Shown: positions 50,242-61,993 of the stretch, one piece after another
Layout: each line of letters starts with the position of its first letter
How positions within the stretch are numbered: position 1 is the first letter of the stretch
Assembly: GCA_002749535.1 (NCBI GenBank)
Contig: MZZL01000402.1
Location: 62,001 to 126,000 of the forward strand
Origin: Apophysomyces variabilis
Taxonomy: Eukaryota; Mucoromycota; Mucoromycetes; Mucorales; Mucoraceae
DNA: 64,000 nucleotides
Direction: 5' to 3'
The notes under the pieces: generated by a model
Databases searched by the model: none
What the model saw: the letters and a program-made list of their open reading frames with translations, nothing else
Told to the model about the DNA's origin: nothing
Translations under genes and position numbers: made by a program

Positions 50242-52382
50242 ATGTGGAAGCCAACAGGTGTGTTAAGTGAATGTGTACCCATCAGGAATCGTATTTATGA
50301 TATAATCTGCTTTTAGGAACAAACGTCATTCCTTTGGGAGCAAACAAGAGACGCTTTGTTGAGGGACCAGCTGAATCTGATCAGCTTGATCGTAATACTC
50401 AACAAGTAGCTACGAAAGCTGAATCAGTCAGTAACAAGACAGAATCAGGTAGGATCATGAGTAACATAGGATTTTCAGGTTATATTATTTTGTCCCATTT
50501 CATTATTTTTCGTGCTTTTTCCAAGGCGCCCTTCATGGGCCTTGGGGGCCAATGGTCGACATGAGACCTGTAGTGTTGAAACTATTGGCCTGCTAACCGA
50601 AAAAAAAATTCTAACATAACCGTAACCTGTGCCTCTCACTACTATCGGACTATCCCTAACAGCTCTATTACATTGTAGCTGCAGAGAACGGTACTAACAA
50701 CAACTCAGAACGCCGAAGAAAGAGAAGAAGCCGTTGGGGTGATGAAGACTCGAAAGTTAATACTCCTGGCTTACCGACTGCTTTGCCAAAACTTAGTAAA
50801 GAGCAAACTGATCGCTACGTTTGTAAGTAATGGAAAGACGGGAAAAAATTAGCGGGTCTTAACTTTGTTATAGTGCAAATTCGTTTAGGTGAGATTGATC
50901 GCAAGTTGCGTACTGGAGACTATGTCCCTCCTGAGCGAGAAAGGTAAGTTTTGCTTATCCCGCTTAAACAAGAGACTTATTTTGTTTAGATCGCCCTCGC
51001 CTGAGCCCGTTTATGATGCTCAGGGTAAACGTGTTAATACTAGAGAAGCTCGATACCGAAAAAGATTGGAGGATGAACGCCATAAACTCATTGACAACGC
51101 CATCAGAACTATTCCCGGCTATCGACCTCCCCTGGATTATAAACGTCCTTCTAAATTGCAAGAAAAAGTATACATTCCTGCTAAAGAGTTTCCAGAGATC
51201 AATTTCATCGGGTTGTTGATTGGGCCTAGAGGAAACACTTTGAAGGGTATGGAATCTGATTCAGGAGCTAAGATCAGTATCCGTGGTCGAGGATCAGTAA
51301 AAGAAGGCAAATCACGAACTGATGCTGCTGCTAATGCGGCTCAGGAGGAAGAATTGCACTGCCTCGTCACTGCCGATTCGGAAGAGAAAGTTAGAAAAGC
51401 TGTTAAGCTTATCGAAAAAATCATCGAAACGGTAAGTGGTGGCACGTTTGTATTGGGCTTGCTTAGTAATAAGCTGCGATTTTGTAGTCTGCCTCTGTTC
51501 CTGAAGGTCAGAATGAGTTGAAACGTCAGCAGCTTCGTGAACTTGCTGCACTTAACGGTACTTTGCGTGATGACGAGAATCAAACCTGCATGAATTGCGG
51601 CGCGTTGGGTCATCGTCGATATGAATGTCCTGAGAGACAAAATTTCACAGCTAGTCTAACCTGTCATATTTGTGGTACTCATGGACACACTGCTCGGGAT
51701 TGTCTTCAACGCGGAAACCCAGAGTTTATGGAGAAAGCTCGAGAGCGCAACCAACAGCTGGATAGCGAGTATATGAATCTTATGGCGGAATTGGGCGAAA
51801 AGGTACCGGAAAATGGCGGTGCTATGGATGGTTATGGCGATGGTGGACGCCGACCTGTAAGTGTTCAGCTGTCAATATCTGGCATTCTTTTATAATAACT
51901 GAAACAATTATAGTACGGAGATAAAGAAGCACCGTGGCAACGTCCTGCAGGTGGTGCCGCGCCATGGCACAACGATCAAAGTGGTTCTGCACCTCCATGG
52001 GCAGCTGCTGGACAGGCACCTGCTGCAGGTGGTGCACCCTGGGCTAATGGAGGTTATGGATCACAACACGATAATTATTATCAATCCTATGGACATAATC
52101 CTTACGGTGCCTATGGCGGATACGGTTATGGCGGCTGGGAGGTATGTAATCACGGACTTTAAAATAGGTTCATGGTTTTTACGTTTATGTTTTCCGTTTA
52201 TAGCAGCATCAGTCTATGGATGGATATGTAAGGATATGAAGCTTATGACCTTGAAGTGCGAGGACTAACATTGAATTTAATAGGGTCACGCACCTCCTCC
52301 TCCGCCACCTCCTGAAACCGCACCACCACCACCTCCACCGGGACCTACAGAAGAAGCAGTCCCTCCGCCTCCCCCGCAATAA
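50242..52382 (+). CDS. BBP: Branch-point binding protein BBP/SF1 (Msl5)
   Basis: Nine exons (50242-50257, 50317-50448, 50679-50822, 50874-50943, 50990-51431, 51488-51856, 51914-52141, 52204-52227, 52284-52382) give 507 aa. Order: a U2AF-ligand-like [13 protein letters not shown], an SF1 helix-hairpin ([40 protein letters not shown] with the SPSP phosphosites), a KH-QUA2 domain ([28 protein letters not shown]), two CCHC zinc knuckles ([28 protein letters not shown]), a Gly/Tyr/Trp/Ala-rich region and a poly-proline tail. It binds the intron branch-point sequence in the commitment complex with U2AF65. Exon 1 codes for just five residues and exon 8 for eight; the latter could be skipped without shifting the frame. 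Confidence 0.94.
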
Positions 52383-54197
52383 TTAGTAAAAAGCCAGTTT
52401 AGCAATAACTATTTTTTAAACATTCCAGATTCAAACGAACGTCCAAACGAAGATAGGTCAATTTAGGGTTTAGTCAATGGAAGATCACTGCAGTGAAAGA
52501 CCGGCAATGAAGTAATTTATTTATCATGCAAAACCTGTGGTGCCTTGAGAAATTGTACTCAGTCACTACGAAAACCTGTATAAGTTCTCAAACTCAAAAT
52601 ATCTAAAGCTTACTTCGCTTCTTTTAAGAGTTTTTATCACCTTAGAACGTAATGAAACAGTTTTATTTTCTCTTTGTAAAAAATATGGCGAATCGTTTCT
52701 GTATGATATGTCAACCTCAACATGGATAACTTGTTATAATCTCGATAGATACAAGGATCTGGTGTCATGTTTTTTTTCCATATATGTTTCTTAACCGTAG
52801 GAAAAAAAGATCTGCCCTCTTTGATTCTGTATACGGGCAGGGTTATTTAGTTTTTTGTTCAGTCTCTTTTTCAATTCTGGACCCGTAAACTTCATTGAAA
52901 ATTAATTATGACATAGAAAACAGCAACTACGGAGATAACGTCTATAATTGACTGTTATAGTAATGGTTTGACGGAGGGATACTTAAAAAGTACTCAGTTT
53001 GCAAAGAATGGATTTGGGACAGGATAAGCACCTCCCTTTGTTAGAGAAGTAATGTTGATGTATGCATTCGTTCTGGTTTTGGGAAGGTATTCTCTTATAG
53101 GAACATGTTGCTACATTTAGTTTTAGAGAGCATAGAGGTCATTTAAGTTTTCCAGGGCGGACTGTACTATTGAAACTTAGCAGCAAATAGGTTTTGTCTT
53201 ATAATTTCTTGTCGGCATGTAATGCTATAGCTAGTGACTCTATAAATATGTTCTTTCAGCCCAATTTATCCTCCTCATAACATCAACGTTTATGTTCACT
53301 TCTTCTTGTGCTTTTTGACATTCAGTTACTTTTTCTACATAGAACAGGCCCTTATTTAGTGGTTCGTTCGTGTTGTTCAGTACGGCATTTAACAACATTG
53401 TTAAGAATCGGACCCTCCCTCTTTTCTTCTTCGAAGTTCGAAAAATGCGTTTCTTAACAAATTAAAACAAACTCCCCTAATCCACAATGGCTAATGCGGC
53501 TAGGGTACTGTATCTTCTCCATAGCATCACTTGGTTTTATGTCTACGGAAAATTGCTGTTATAGTAGACTTTCTTTCCGGTAAGTTTCCCAAAACGCGTT
53601 CTACGGCAATAACTCTTCCATATTCGACATCGCACAGTACTCAGCCCCACGTATGTGTTTCGGAATACACATAGAAGGTTCTTATGTAGTTACATCGTTA
53701 TATGGAGGTGTGAGAAGAGGTCAGATCAGGTCGGATTTTTAAACAAACCAATCAGCAACATGAAATGGGAACACAGGGTTTTCCCGTTGCATCTGGGACA
53801 TTTTTTTCATCTCCGTAGTCCCCATCTTGTCAAGCTCAAAGGAACCGGTGATACCCTTTGTGAGAAGCCCCTCCTTCTACCGGGGTACCCTGTTCCAATC
53901 ATCACCTTGTCGGTTAAACCTACCTTATCCTAACCGTTCTATCAGCCGATTTCCATCATGCACCCCTTCTTGGTTCTCTGTCTGTGTGGCCCGTTCGCAT
54001 TTCCACTTTCCTAGAGTATCAACATCATCCTGGCAGATATGAAATTAAAGTGGAAACACTTGTGATATTCTACTGTGTATTAATAAACAAAATAAACTCA
54101 TGTACAAAGAATGGAAAAGTAGGATGTATGGAAAACATGGCTCGACAAAAGTTTAAAGAGATGGCACGGTGCGCGAAATTGCAATGTTGCTATTTCA
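52383..54197. other. Convergent intergenic region, BBP to PDX1
   Basis: 1.8 kb between two convergent genes. AT-rich, with no domain, repeat or RNA gene I can support; small open frames on + around 53655-54250 look random. Confidence 0.5.
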
Positions 54198-55392
54198 TTA
54201 CCATCCACGCTTGGCGTACTTCTGATCCTCGTTCAATTCATCCAGATTGATACCGACCATGGCTTCACCAAGGTTTTCCGACACTTCGGCAAGAACCTTA
54301 GGGTCGTTGTAGTGAGTGACAGCTTGGACTATTTCATCAAAATGAGTCATAGATGATCTAAGCACCAGATACCGATCTTAGAATGCCGGTTGACTTACCG
54401 ATGGCCTTGGCGCGTTTGGCTGGGTCGCCGGACTTGAAGATACCAGAACCAACGAAGACACCATCACATCCCAATTGCTAAGGTAAAATAAAAAGAATAA
54501 GAACAACGTGATCATCATCATGGTTTGTTGCTATCTTACCATCATAAGAGCAGCATCAGCAGGGGTAGCAACACCGCCAGCGGCAAAGTTGACGACGGGG
54601 AGACGACCCAAACGAGCAGTTTCCTTGAGCAAGTTGTATGGGGCTTGAAGATCCTTGGCGTAAGCATAGAGCTCTTCGTCGGTCATGGACGAAGCACGGC
54701 GGATCTCGGCGTTCACAGTACGGATATGACGAACGGCCTCAACGACGTTACCGGTACCAGCTTCACCCTTTGTACGGATCATGGCAGCACCTTCGTTGAT
54801 ACGGCGAAGGGCTTCACCAAGGTTCTTGGCACCACAGACATAGGGAACCTTGTAGTTGTGCTTGTTGATATGGTTGGACTCGTCTGCAGGAGTCAATACT
54901 TCAGACTCGTCGATGTAGTCAACACCAATGGATTCAATGATTTGGGCCTCAACAAAGTGACCGATACGGACCTTAGCCATGACAGGGATGGTCACAGCTT
55001 TCTGGATCTCCTTGATCATTGCAGGGTCGCTCATACGGGCAACACCGCCTATTCAAACAGTTCGATTAGTCAGATCAACGGTTACTCATATTTCTCGAAT
55101 TTTACCGTTCTTGCGGATATCGGCAGGCACTCGTTCCAAGGCCATGACAGCACAAGCACCGGCTTCCTCGGCGATACGAGCCTGTTCGGCGTTGATGACG
55201 TCCATAATAACACCACCCTAATGCCAGGTGTTAACCAAGGTGTCCTTTCCCTCTAACCAGCTGTCTTTGACGGTTTACCTTCAACATTTGAGCCAAACCA
55301 GCCTTCACAGCAAAGCCTTCAACACCAGAGGCAACACCATTCTCGGCGCCGTTAGAGTGGAGGTTGACGGGAGTAACAAATTCAGCAGACAT
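54198..55392 (-). CDS. PDX1: Pyridoxal 5'-phosphate synthase subunit PDX1/SNZ
   Basis: Five exons (55279-55392, 55106-55217, 54540-55048, 54399-54477, 54198-54328) give 314 aa. The (beta/alpha)8 PdxS fold is recognisable throughout: [56 protein letters not shown] (family lysine), [60 protein letters not shown]. It joins ribose 5-phosphate, glyceraldehyde 3-phosphate and ammonia into PLP, with ammonia from a PDX2 glutaminase encoded elsewhere. Very strongly conserved, so exon edges are well fixed. Confidence 0.96.
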
Positions 55393-58300
55393 GTTTACAA
55401 TGACAGAAAGACGAAGATCAAAGTTGGGGTAACGCGACAGCTTTTTATCTCAAAAATTTTGTCTCCGCCTCAAAAGAGTAAAGGAAGTCCTCATCAATCC
55501 AATCTACCAACACGTGATTGTGCGAAAACTGTGATCGTTTTTATTGCTTGACACAGAATTCAATTCCAGATGCTCTCGGCTTTACAGAATATTATCTCCT
55601 TATTGACGATATGTGAGTCAGCGTTGCGTGTCATACCGACGAATACGGTGGGCAACAAAGATGTTTGCCAATAAGGAACAATTGCCAAATAAAGACTACT
55701 GGCTTTTATAGAGACCTTGCTGTCACTTCTGATCTCATTCGACCATTGAGCTTGTATCATTAAGAACCCTAATGATATTAAGGACGACAATAACCGATTA
55801 GGATACTTGCTTTTACGATTATGCAACGGGAGATATCTTGCTAAAAGTATGGAAACTCAAGAGAGCGTTAAACCTTGCAAAAGAAAAGCCCCATCGTTGC
55901 CCAACCATTGATGATGGATGGATACGCATAAAGTTATATTAAAGGTGGTGCATAGCAAAAACAAAAGCAATGTCAAAAAGGTTTGTCCGAATGAGGCTAG
56001 ATTGTGCTATATGAAAATGGGATAAGTATAACCCAAGGCAAGATACCCAGTGCCCATAGCGTAGAATGTTACCTATGGTTGATGTCTACTATAGAACTAG
56101 TGTGGGTCGAACTATAGATTGCACAATGCTAGATTGAGGTCTCATCAACCAAAGCCTGTCACTTACTGCATATCGTGTCGGCACGATTAACCAGAGTAAG
56201 AGTGATATGCAGAGAGGCAAGCTAGATGTTAGATGGTTCGTTGAAGAAGTCTTATCTCTCTATAAGTATACTGCATTTTCGAGTAATTTTTGCATGCAAA
56301 AACATTTTGCCGGTATTACAACCAGTTTCGTGGAAGCTGGTTCGACCGTAGTACTCTTCAGTTGATATATAGAAGTCTTAGTTAGGAGAAAAGAGTACGT
56401 CCAGCAATGAATTAGAGGAATAGGTTCGTCTTAGATATTATCTGACGCTTTCCAACTAGGCCCAAAGGGTCGAGTTGCTCTCGGTAGCAATTTGGTATGT
56501 GGGTGCAATCTTGATGTGTGGGTCAAGAAAGTTGAGCTGCAATAAGTGGGTAGAAGAATATTAAAAAAATCGTTAAATAGGCACTCGTGTAGAAACTTCA
56601 GCAGCAGTGAGACGGGGCAAGTGCTTTCCGAAGTGCAGCGAGTAGTTGAATATATTGCCTGATTGACCTCCACCCGTTTTATATATGACGAAATTGCTCA
56701 ATGATAGGCGCTTTATGGAGAACTATTGGTTTGTTCATTGAGGCATGTACCTTCAGTGAAAAATGCCAACTTATCTCTGTTTTTCCATATTCTATTACCA
56801 ACAGAAGTAACCATTCCTATGCTAACTTTGTCATTCGCTCTGTATTTTTTCAACGTAAGACCAAGGTCCATAAGCTATGTTATACGAGGCAGGTACTTAG
56901 GCTTCAAACATTCATTCTGCTCTTCTTTTGCCTATCTGAAATTGTTGCCCACAAGAGATACTGGCTTATTTACGTTCTTATGTGTAGGCAGTACATTTTA
57001 CTTACATGAACTTGATCCTCCAGTGGACGCAAAATTCATTCGAGTAGCGTGAAATATAATTCATGGTTAGTAAATGAGAATGCTATAATTGATGTCTTCT
57101 ACTTACCCCCGAAGGGTATCCCAGCACCCGGCTGGGCGCCCACGCTGCACCAAATCCATGATGGACGTGGGCCCAAAGAACAAGAAAATGTCCGGGAATG
57201 TGACCTCCAGCACAAAGAGCCCACCCACCCAATAGAGAATGTTTTGCTTGCCTGCGCCGTTAGACTATAAAAGGCTCAAAGTTAGGAACCATGATAGCAT
57301 TTTGTCTGGTTTGTTGTCTTACCGCTTTGTTGCATTTCATCTGTCTGAAACGACCCAATGTTTCAGGTTGTCTTGAATGTCCGGAAGTGTACGTTGTCCT
57401 TGCTATCAGAGACGGATACTTGCTGCAATTGAACAGAACAGAGTGTACAATGAAAGGCATTCGTAATATGTTGTCCAAGAGCTATAGTGTCCTGAGATTA
57501 GATGGCTGCATAATAATAACAACATTCAATCTTGTCGTACCTTGTTTCACCCAATTGCTTCTCTTGAAAGATGCCCTGTGCATACTTTTTGTTCATAGTT
57601 GTGTGCATTTTCTGGAAGAAATAGTGTTAATAAATAATAATTGTTGTAGTGGTAGGAATTACCTTTCTGTTGAGAGTCCAGCATGTCATTCTGTACTCTC
57701 TGATTTCATACATGGAAGATTGGTCTAGTATACTGGAATCATGCGGTTAGATAACTTTGTTATACCTGTGCGCTTTGACTTAACGTGTGCTTTTGTCATA
57801 CATTGGATGACACCGGTATCAATAGATCACTTAATCGAAACTGCAGTAAAAGATAAAGCCAAAAGAAAGGATGAAAAGGAACAACACGTCGTCTTATCAA
57901 CGAAGGGACGCGTCATAACATGACACGTTAATGTTGGGGTAGTCGCGTGGATAGGGAAATTGGTGGCATTCGATGTCCCAAGTTCCGTCGAACCGGAGAT
58001 GTCGTTCGAACAATGACTGCTACTAGATATGGATTCGTCTAGTTGACCAGTGGTTGCTCGTACGTTGACAAAGTCAATTACTCTGAAAGATAAAACCTAA
58101 CGTCATTATAATTAATAGCGTGAATCAATTCATGAAGCCATGAGAACATTATATGTTGCAAAATCATGTATTGTTATTCATATGACATTGGAAAAGTCGA
58201 TACGTCTCCTTGAAACCTAGGGGTAGGTACAAGGTATCTCTTTTTGGGATAAACGTAGCAAATGGTGCCGATTGCTTGATAAGATGCATCTTGAGACAAC

Positions 58301-59548
58301 AAGTGTACATCTCTATTACTCTAAAGTATATGGAGTCGTTTCCTAAGTTGCACAGTGAAGATTATGTTAACAGAGAATCCAAATCGCATGCATACGCACG
58401 AAAGAGTCAAGAAGGCTAACACTAAAAATGAATGAAGAACTTATGACTTTTCAGAGGAAGCCTAATAAATTATAAGCTTTTTTTTCCAATTGGATCATGG
58501 CAAGGCATTGACAAATTTACGTTTCTACTTTAAACTATAGCAAAACGGAGCAAAAAGAGTATCTATCTTTAGATAACATGCAGCAACATCGGAACCGTAA
58601 TATTTCGACCAATCAGGCAAAATTATTTTTTGTATTCCGCAAGTTAAAATGTTCCCCTTTCCTCTCTCACAGTATCAGTGAAACAAACTATGTGGCAATA
58701 ATAATTATTGCCCTTTTAACAGCATAAGACTCTGCCTCTCACACTTTCACCATATCATTTATTGTATTTGCCATAGCGAACTTCAATGTAGAACTTCAAA
58801 ATCCAGCATGTTTATCCGTCTCTGATGTAATATATCTGAAGCAAAAGCTGAACTTTCTAAACAGAATCTTGAGATATACAATGGCTTCAAGCAGTAGAAG
58901 CGACGGTATGTTATCATAACATACCGAAGATTGCGGTACTCTTAAAAAGTTTAGACAATATATCAGCAACGTTCACTGAAGCAGTCAGAAAAGTCATGCC
59001 ATGCTGTCAATGAGAAGGAGGAGATATGATTCAAGCCTGCATGGAAAAGGCGCCACTGTCAAAACCCACGCTCTGTAAAATCAAGGCTGTCATCCATTGA
59101 CATTTTAAACATTGCAAATTTGTAGAGTAGCAGTGGTTTAAATACCAATAGAATTTGGTTATGGGAATACTTGCTCCCTTTTAGCTGAAATAGAGTTATT
59201 ACTATTTTTATTCATTCAGATGTAGAACCGTTCCCACGTATATGATTCTCTTAGACGTGACCTTACTGAGAATTGGAATGACTATTCAGTTGGTTGTCAT
59301 ATGACAGTAATGGGCGGAAAACGTCGGATCATTCTGTGCTTAGAAAGGTAAATGATGATGAAATCATAGTGCGCATGTTTAAGTTCATATGATCAGTCTG
59401 TATTAGATTTAAGGAGCTCATTCGAATTTTCGCACTGATTCCGCCTAGTAAAAGAGAATAAGATCATGCACGCATTTTGCCTTTGGTACAACAGCAGATA
59501 ACTCCACACTAGAACCGTTTCCTTCTTTTCCAGCTTTCCCTTTATTTC
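55393..59548. other. 4.2 kb gene-poor region with repeat copy 2
   Basis: The longest stretch without a recognised gene. Contains an inverted, diverged repeat copy (about 57050-58080), the PDX1 promoter at its left end and the upstream region of the orphan gene at its right end. Other frames up to about 145 codons fall within or beside the repeat. Relaxed sequence of this kind is compatible with decayed mobile DNA. Confidence 0.5.
57050..58080 (-). repeat. Unidentified intron-bearing repeat, copy 2 (inverted)
   Basis: Reverse complement of copy 1 at 48940-49870; the landmark TTGCAGCAAGTATCCGTCTC lies here at 57409-57428 on the minus strand. This copy is better preserved: a minus-strand exon-like segment reads KYPSLIARTTYTSGHSRQPE and, after a GT...TTTTATAG intron, continues GAGKQNILYWVGGLFVLEV for about 50 open codons ending near a GTAAGT donor at about 57110. 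Other segments contain in-frame stops. Family unknown. Confidence 0.7.
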
Positions 59549-60364
59549 ATGCAACCGTTTAAAACCGCAAGAAACCAAGCAAAAAACATTATATCCTATT
59601 TCCTGTCATTTATCGGTCTGGATCACTTTGTCTATAATACTATCACTACTGTACAACATAACGACGACTACACATCGACCTGTAGTTTCCTAACAAGTTC
59701 AACACTTATTGTCAACTACGATATCAAAAATAATTTGGTCTGGGATCATCCATGGACAGTACAGTCTTGGATCAACGACTTATCCAAGATGGCTTTGTGT
59801 CAGATAGTCAGCACTGCAGCGTTGCAATACCCAATGGTCGCCAACCTCATTCTACAGACATACCATGCCAGCTGGGATAGTCAGAGTGAGATCATACGAC
59901 AGCTTCGTAGCTTACAGGAGCAATCACATATTATCGTCCACAGCTTCGATCATCTTCGACCAAGCGAACAGTTTTCTAGAGCAGCCGAAATCGCGGAAGA
60001 AATGCAGCGGATGGTTCTTATATCCGTCAAGGTCCTTAAGCCGATTTCTTCAGTGGCCGTGTTGTTTGGCTGCATGATTATCGCTCAACAGGGACTGTGT
60101 ACACCACCAGAGATTCGGAGACATCTTTTTTATCAGGCCAAATTCGGACGAACCATTGTGTTAGAGATGTCTGCGGCATTAAAAGACTATAGGCCTACAA
60201 GCCTTTCACCAACACAGCAATCATCCATCCAAGCTATGTTGGGACGAGATAATTGGATCGACGAATTAGCTGATCTTTGCGCAAGACTAAGCCAATATGA
60301 TAAAGCCTGGGAGTTTAGACGGGAGTACAAGGATGTCGTCTGCATTGCCAAGCGCTACATTTAG
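59549..60364 (+). CDS. Orphan intronless protein, 271 aa
   Basis: A continuous 271-codon frame with an ATG start and balanced composition, too long to be chance in AT-rich DNA. It looks mostly alpha-helical: SEIIRQLRSLQEQSHIIVHSF, RAAEIAEEMQRMV and WIDELADLCARLSQYDKAWEFRREY suggest amphipathic helices. One hydrophobic stretch (ISSVAVLFGCMIIAQQG, about residues 168-184) could be buried or a membrane helix. No signal peptide and no catalytic motif. I recognise no family. It sits alone beside a repeat-rich region and is intronless, unlike its neighbours, so a lineage-specific or transferred gene is possible. Confidence 0.65.
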   Translation: MQPFKTARNQAKNIISYFLSFIGLDHFVYNTITTVQHNDDYTSTCSFLTSSTLIVNYDIKNNLVWDHPWTVQSWINDLSKMALCQIVSTAALQYPMVANLILQTYHASWDSQSEIIRQLRSLQEQSHIIVHSFDHLRPSEQFSRAAEIAEEMQRMVLISVKVLKPISSVAVLFGCMIIAQQGLCTPPEIRRHLFYQAKFGRTIVLEMSAALKDYRPTSLSPTQQSSIQAMLGRDNWIDELADLCARLSQYDKAWEFRREYKDVVCIAKRYI

Positions 60365-60508
60365 AAGTCATGCACTTTTGATTACAACTATACAACATAA
60401 TGCATCCATCGCATGTAGATCTTAAAAGCTTAATTTTGAATTTCCGTTGTACAGAGTTTACTGTTCACTTTAACATAACTACACACAATTTTAGGAGAAA
60501 CAACGTAC

Positions 60509-61871
60509 TTATTTAATTCGGCTGCCATAAAGCGTCTTCCCATCATCTCCTTTTTGTGCTCGAGTGAACTTAAGAAGTAATGCATCTCTCTTCTTCGGGT
60601 CAGGTGCAATATCAGATAGAAATGGTGTAATATCATCTGTGCTCCACAGTTTTTTTCTTCGAAATAATGTGGCAAACCGCTGTGCTGGGTCAGTGGACAG
60701 CTCTGATACTGGGAAATAGCTAACGTAGTATTGAACCCGTCTTGGAGCAAGCGAGACTCTCTCTTGCGAAAGCACCAATCCCTATTCATTCATAGTGATG
60801 TTAGCTCACATAGTACTCCCGGCTCTTTGTTCTTAGTATGAGCATACTACCTCCAACATAGACATAACTGGCCTGTAGCCTTCTGGAACTAGCTGTTTCC
60901 ATACATCCAGAAAATCATCGCGCTCCCATTCTTTCCCCTAAGAAGAGTGAGTTAGGTTTCATGCGTCTGAATTTTTCAGCTCATACCGCTGTAGAACTTA
61001 GTACAAATTCACCAATAAATCTACAGACTTTATATTCATCAAACGATAAACTAGACGTGTTTCCCATGTCAGTAACAAATGATTGAATGCAAGCCATCAA
61101 GGCCGGTTCAGCAATCGACTCGTCAGCCTCCAGCCCTTCATAAATGCATTTTTGCGCGTTTTCAAGGGAGATCGATTGCATATCAAATCCATTGATAGTG
61201 GCATTGGTGTAAAGCATATCAAGAAGTCTATTCAGATAGGTGCGATCCAGCAGCCGGCATTTGCCTGTTGCAAATATTGTTATAAAGCAAATTACCGGTA
61301 ATACCTCATTCTCACCATCAAGTATAAACATATGTCTAACTTTAAGCCCAGCCGCCAATTCTGCTTCGCTCGCTTGTACAAGTGACAACAAGTCATCGTA
61401 CGAATAAAATTTCTACCAAGTGATTATTCATTAGTCAATGATGTATTTCCACTGTTATTAACCTTGTCAGCTATATTCGATTCGTTTTTTGATCCTGAAT
61501 ATCGTGTAGCTTCCAATAAAGTATCAATTGTACCAAGTCGTGGCACGCAAGGTTGCAACTCGATCGTACTTGAGAGGTTGTGCAGTACATGCATAGGGTT
61601 GTTGCCTGTTGTTGCCAGCAGAAGTGAATTGGATGTGTTCACCTGATGTACGCTAAAGGTTTTCGTTGCTGTGCATAATACTGCTTCGTCGTCAGGTAGT
61701 CCTTTGATCACGATCCTTAACGATGGCATAATCAGCATTATATGCTCGACAGCTGGTTATAATAGCTTTTTACCCTGGTCCTGACTCAAAGGCAGAAACA
61801 AGATCTTCAGAACCCAGTTCCACTATGCGATACGTGCTTTGCTGGAAATCATGAGCATAGGCAAGATCCAT
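60509..61871 (-). CDS. DCC1: Sister chromatid cohesion protein DCC1
   Basis: Six exons (61774-61871, 61463-61715, 61316-61412, 60987-61264, 60851-60937, 60509-60781) give 361 aa. Family motifs: LPDDEAVLCTATKTFSVHQVNTSNSLLL, ELQPCVPRLGTIDTLLEATRY, the YSYDDLLSLVQASEAEL helix, CRLLDRTYLNRLL, FLDVWKQLVPEG and the winged-helix C-terminus ending TLYGSRIK. With Ctf8 and Ctf18 it forms the alternative clamp loader that loads PCNA for cohesion establishment and checkpoint signalling. Residues GLKVRHMFILDGKCRLL join correctly only with a GT donor inside the fourth-last exon boundary. It shares a short divergent promoter with TFB4. Confidence 0.9.
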
Positions 61872-61993
61872 AGCGCGCTTTTTGAATAACAAGTGCTTTT
61901 ACTGCCCCTTTTGGTCTAAATAGACGGTCACTGACTCTGGTGGGTTTTAATCTTCACGCAGCTCTTACCACAGCATATCACTAAACAGGCAAT
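61872..61993. promoter_or_regulatory. 122-bp divergent promoter of DCC1 and TFB4
   Basis: The start codons of DCC1 (-) and TFB4 (+) are 122 bases apart, head to head, so the region must hold both core promoters and both 5' UTRs. No clear TATA box is seen. The pairing suggests shared, probably growth-linked, expression. Confidence 0.6.

Noticed and set aside
55560..55826. Minus-strand frame near the PDX1 promoter as a gene
   Set aside because: Only 88 codons, no recognisable domain, and no support for neighbouring exons.
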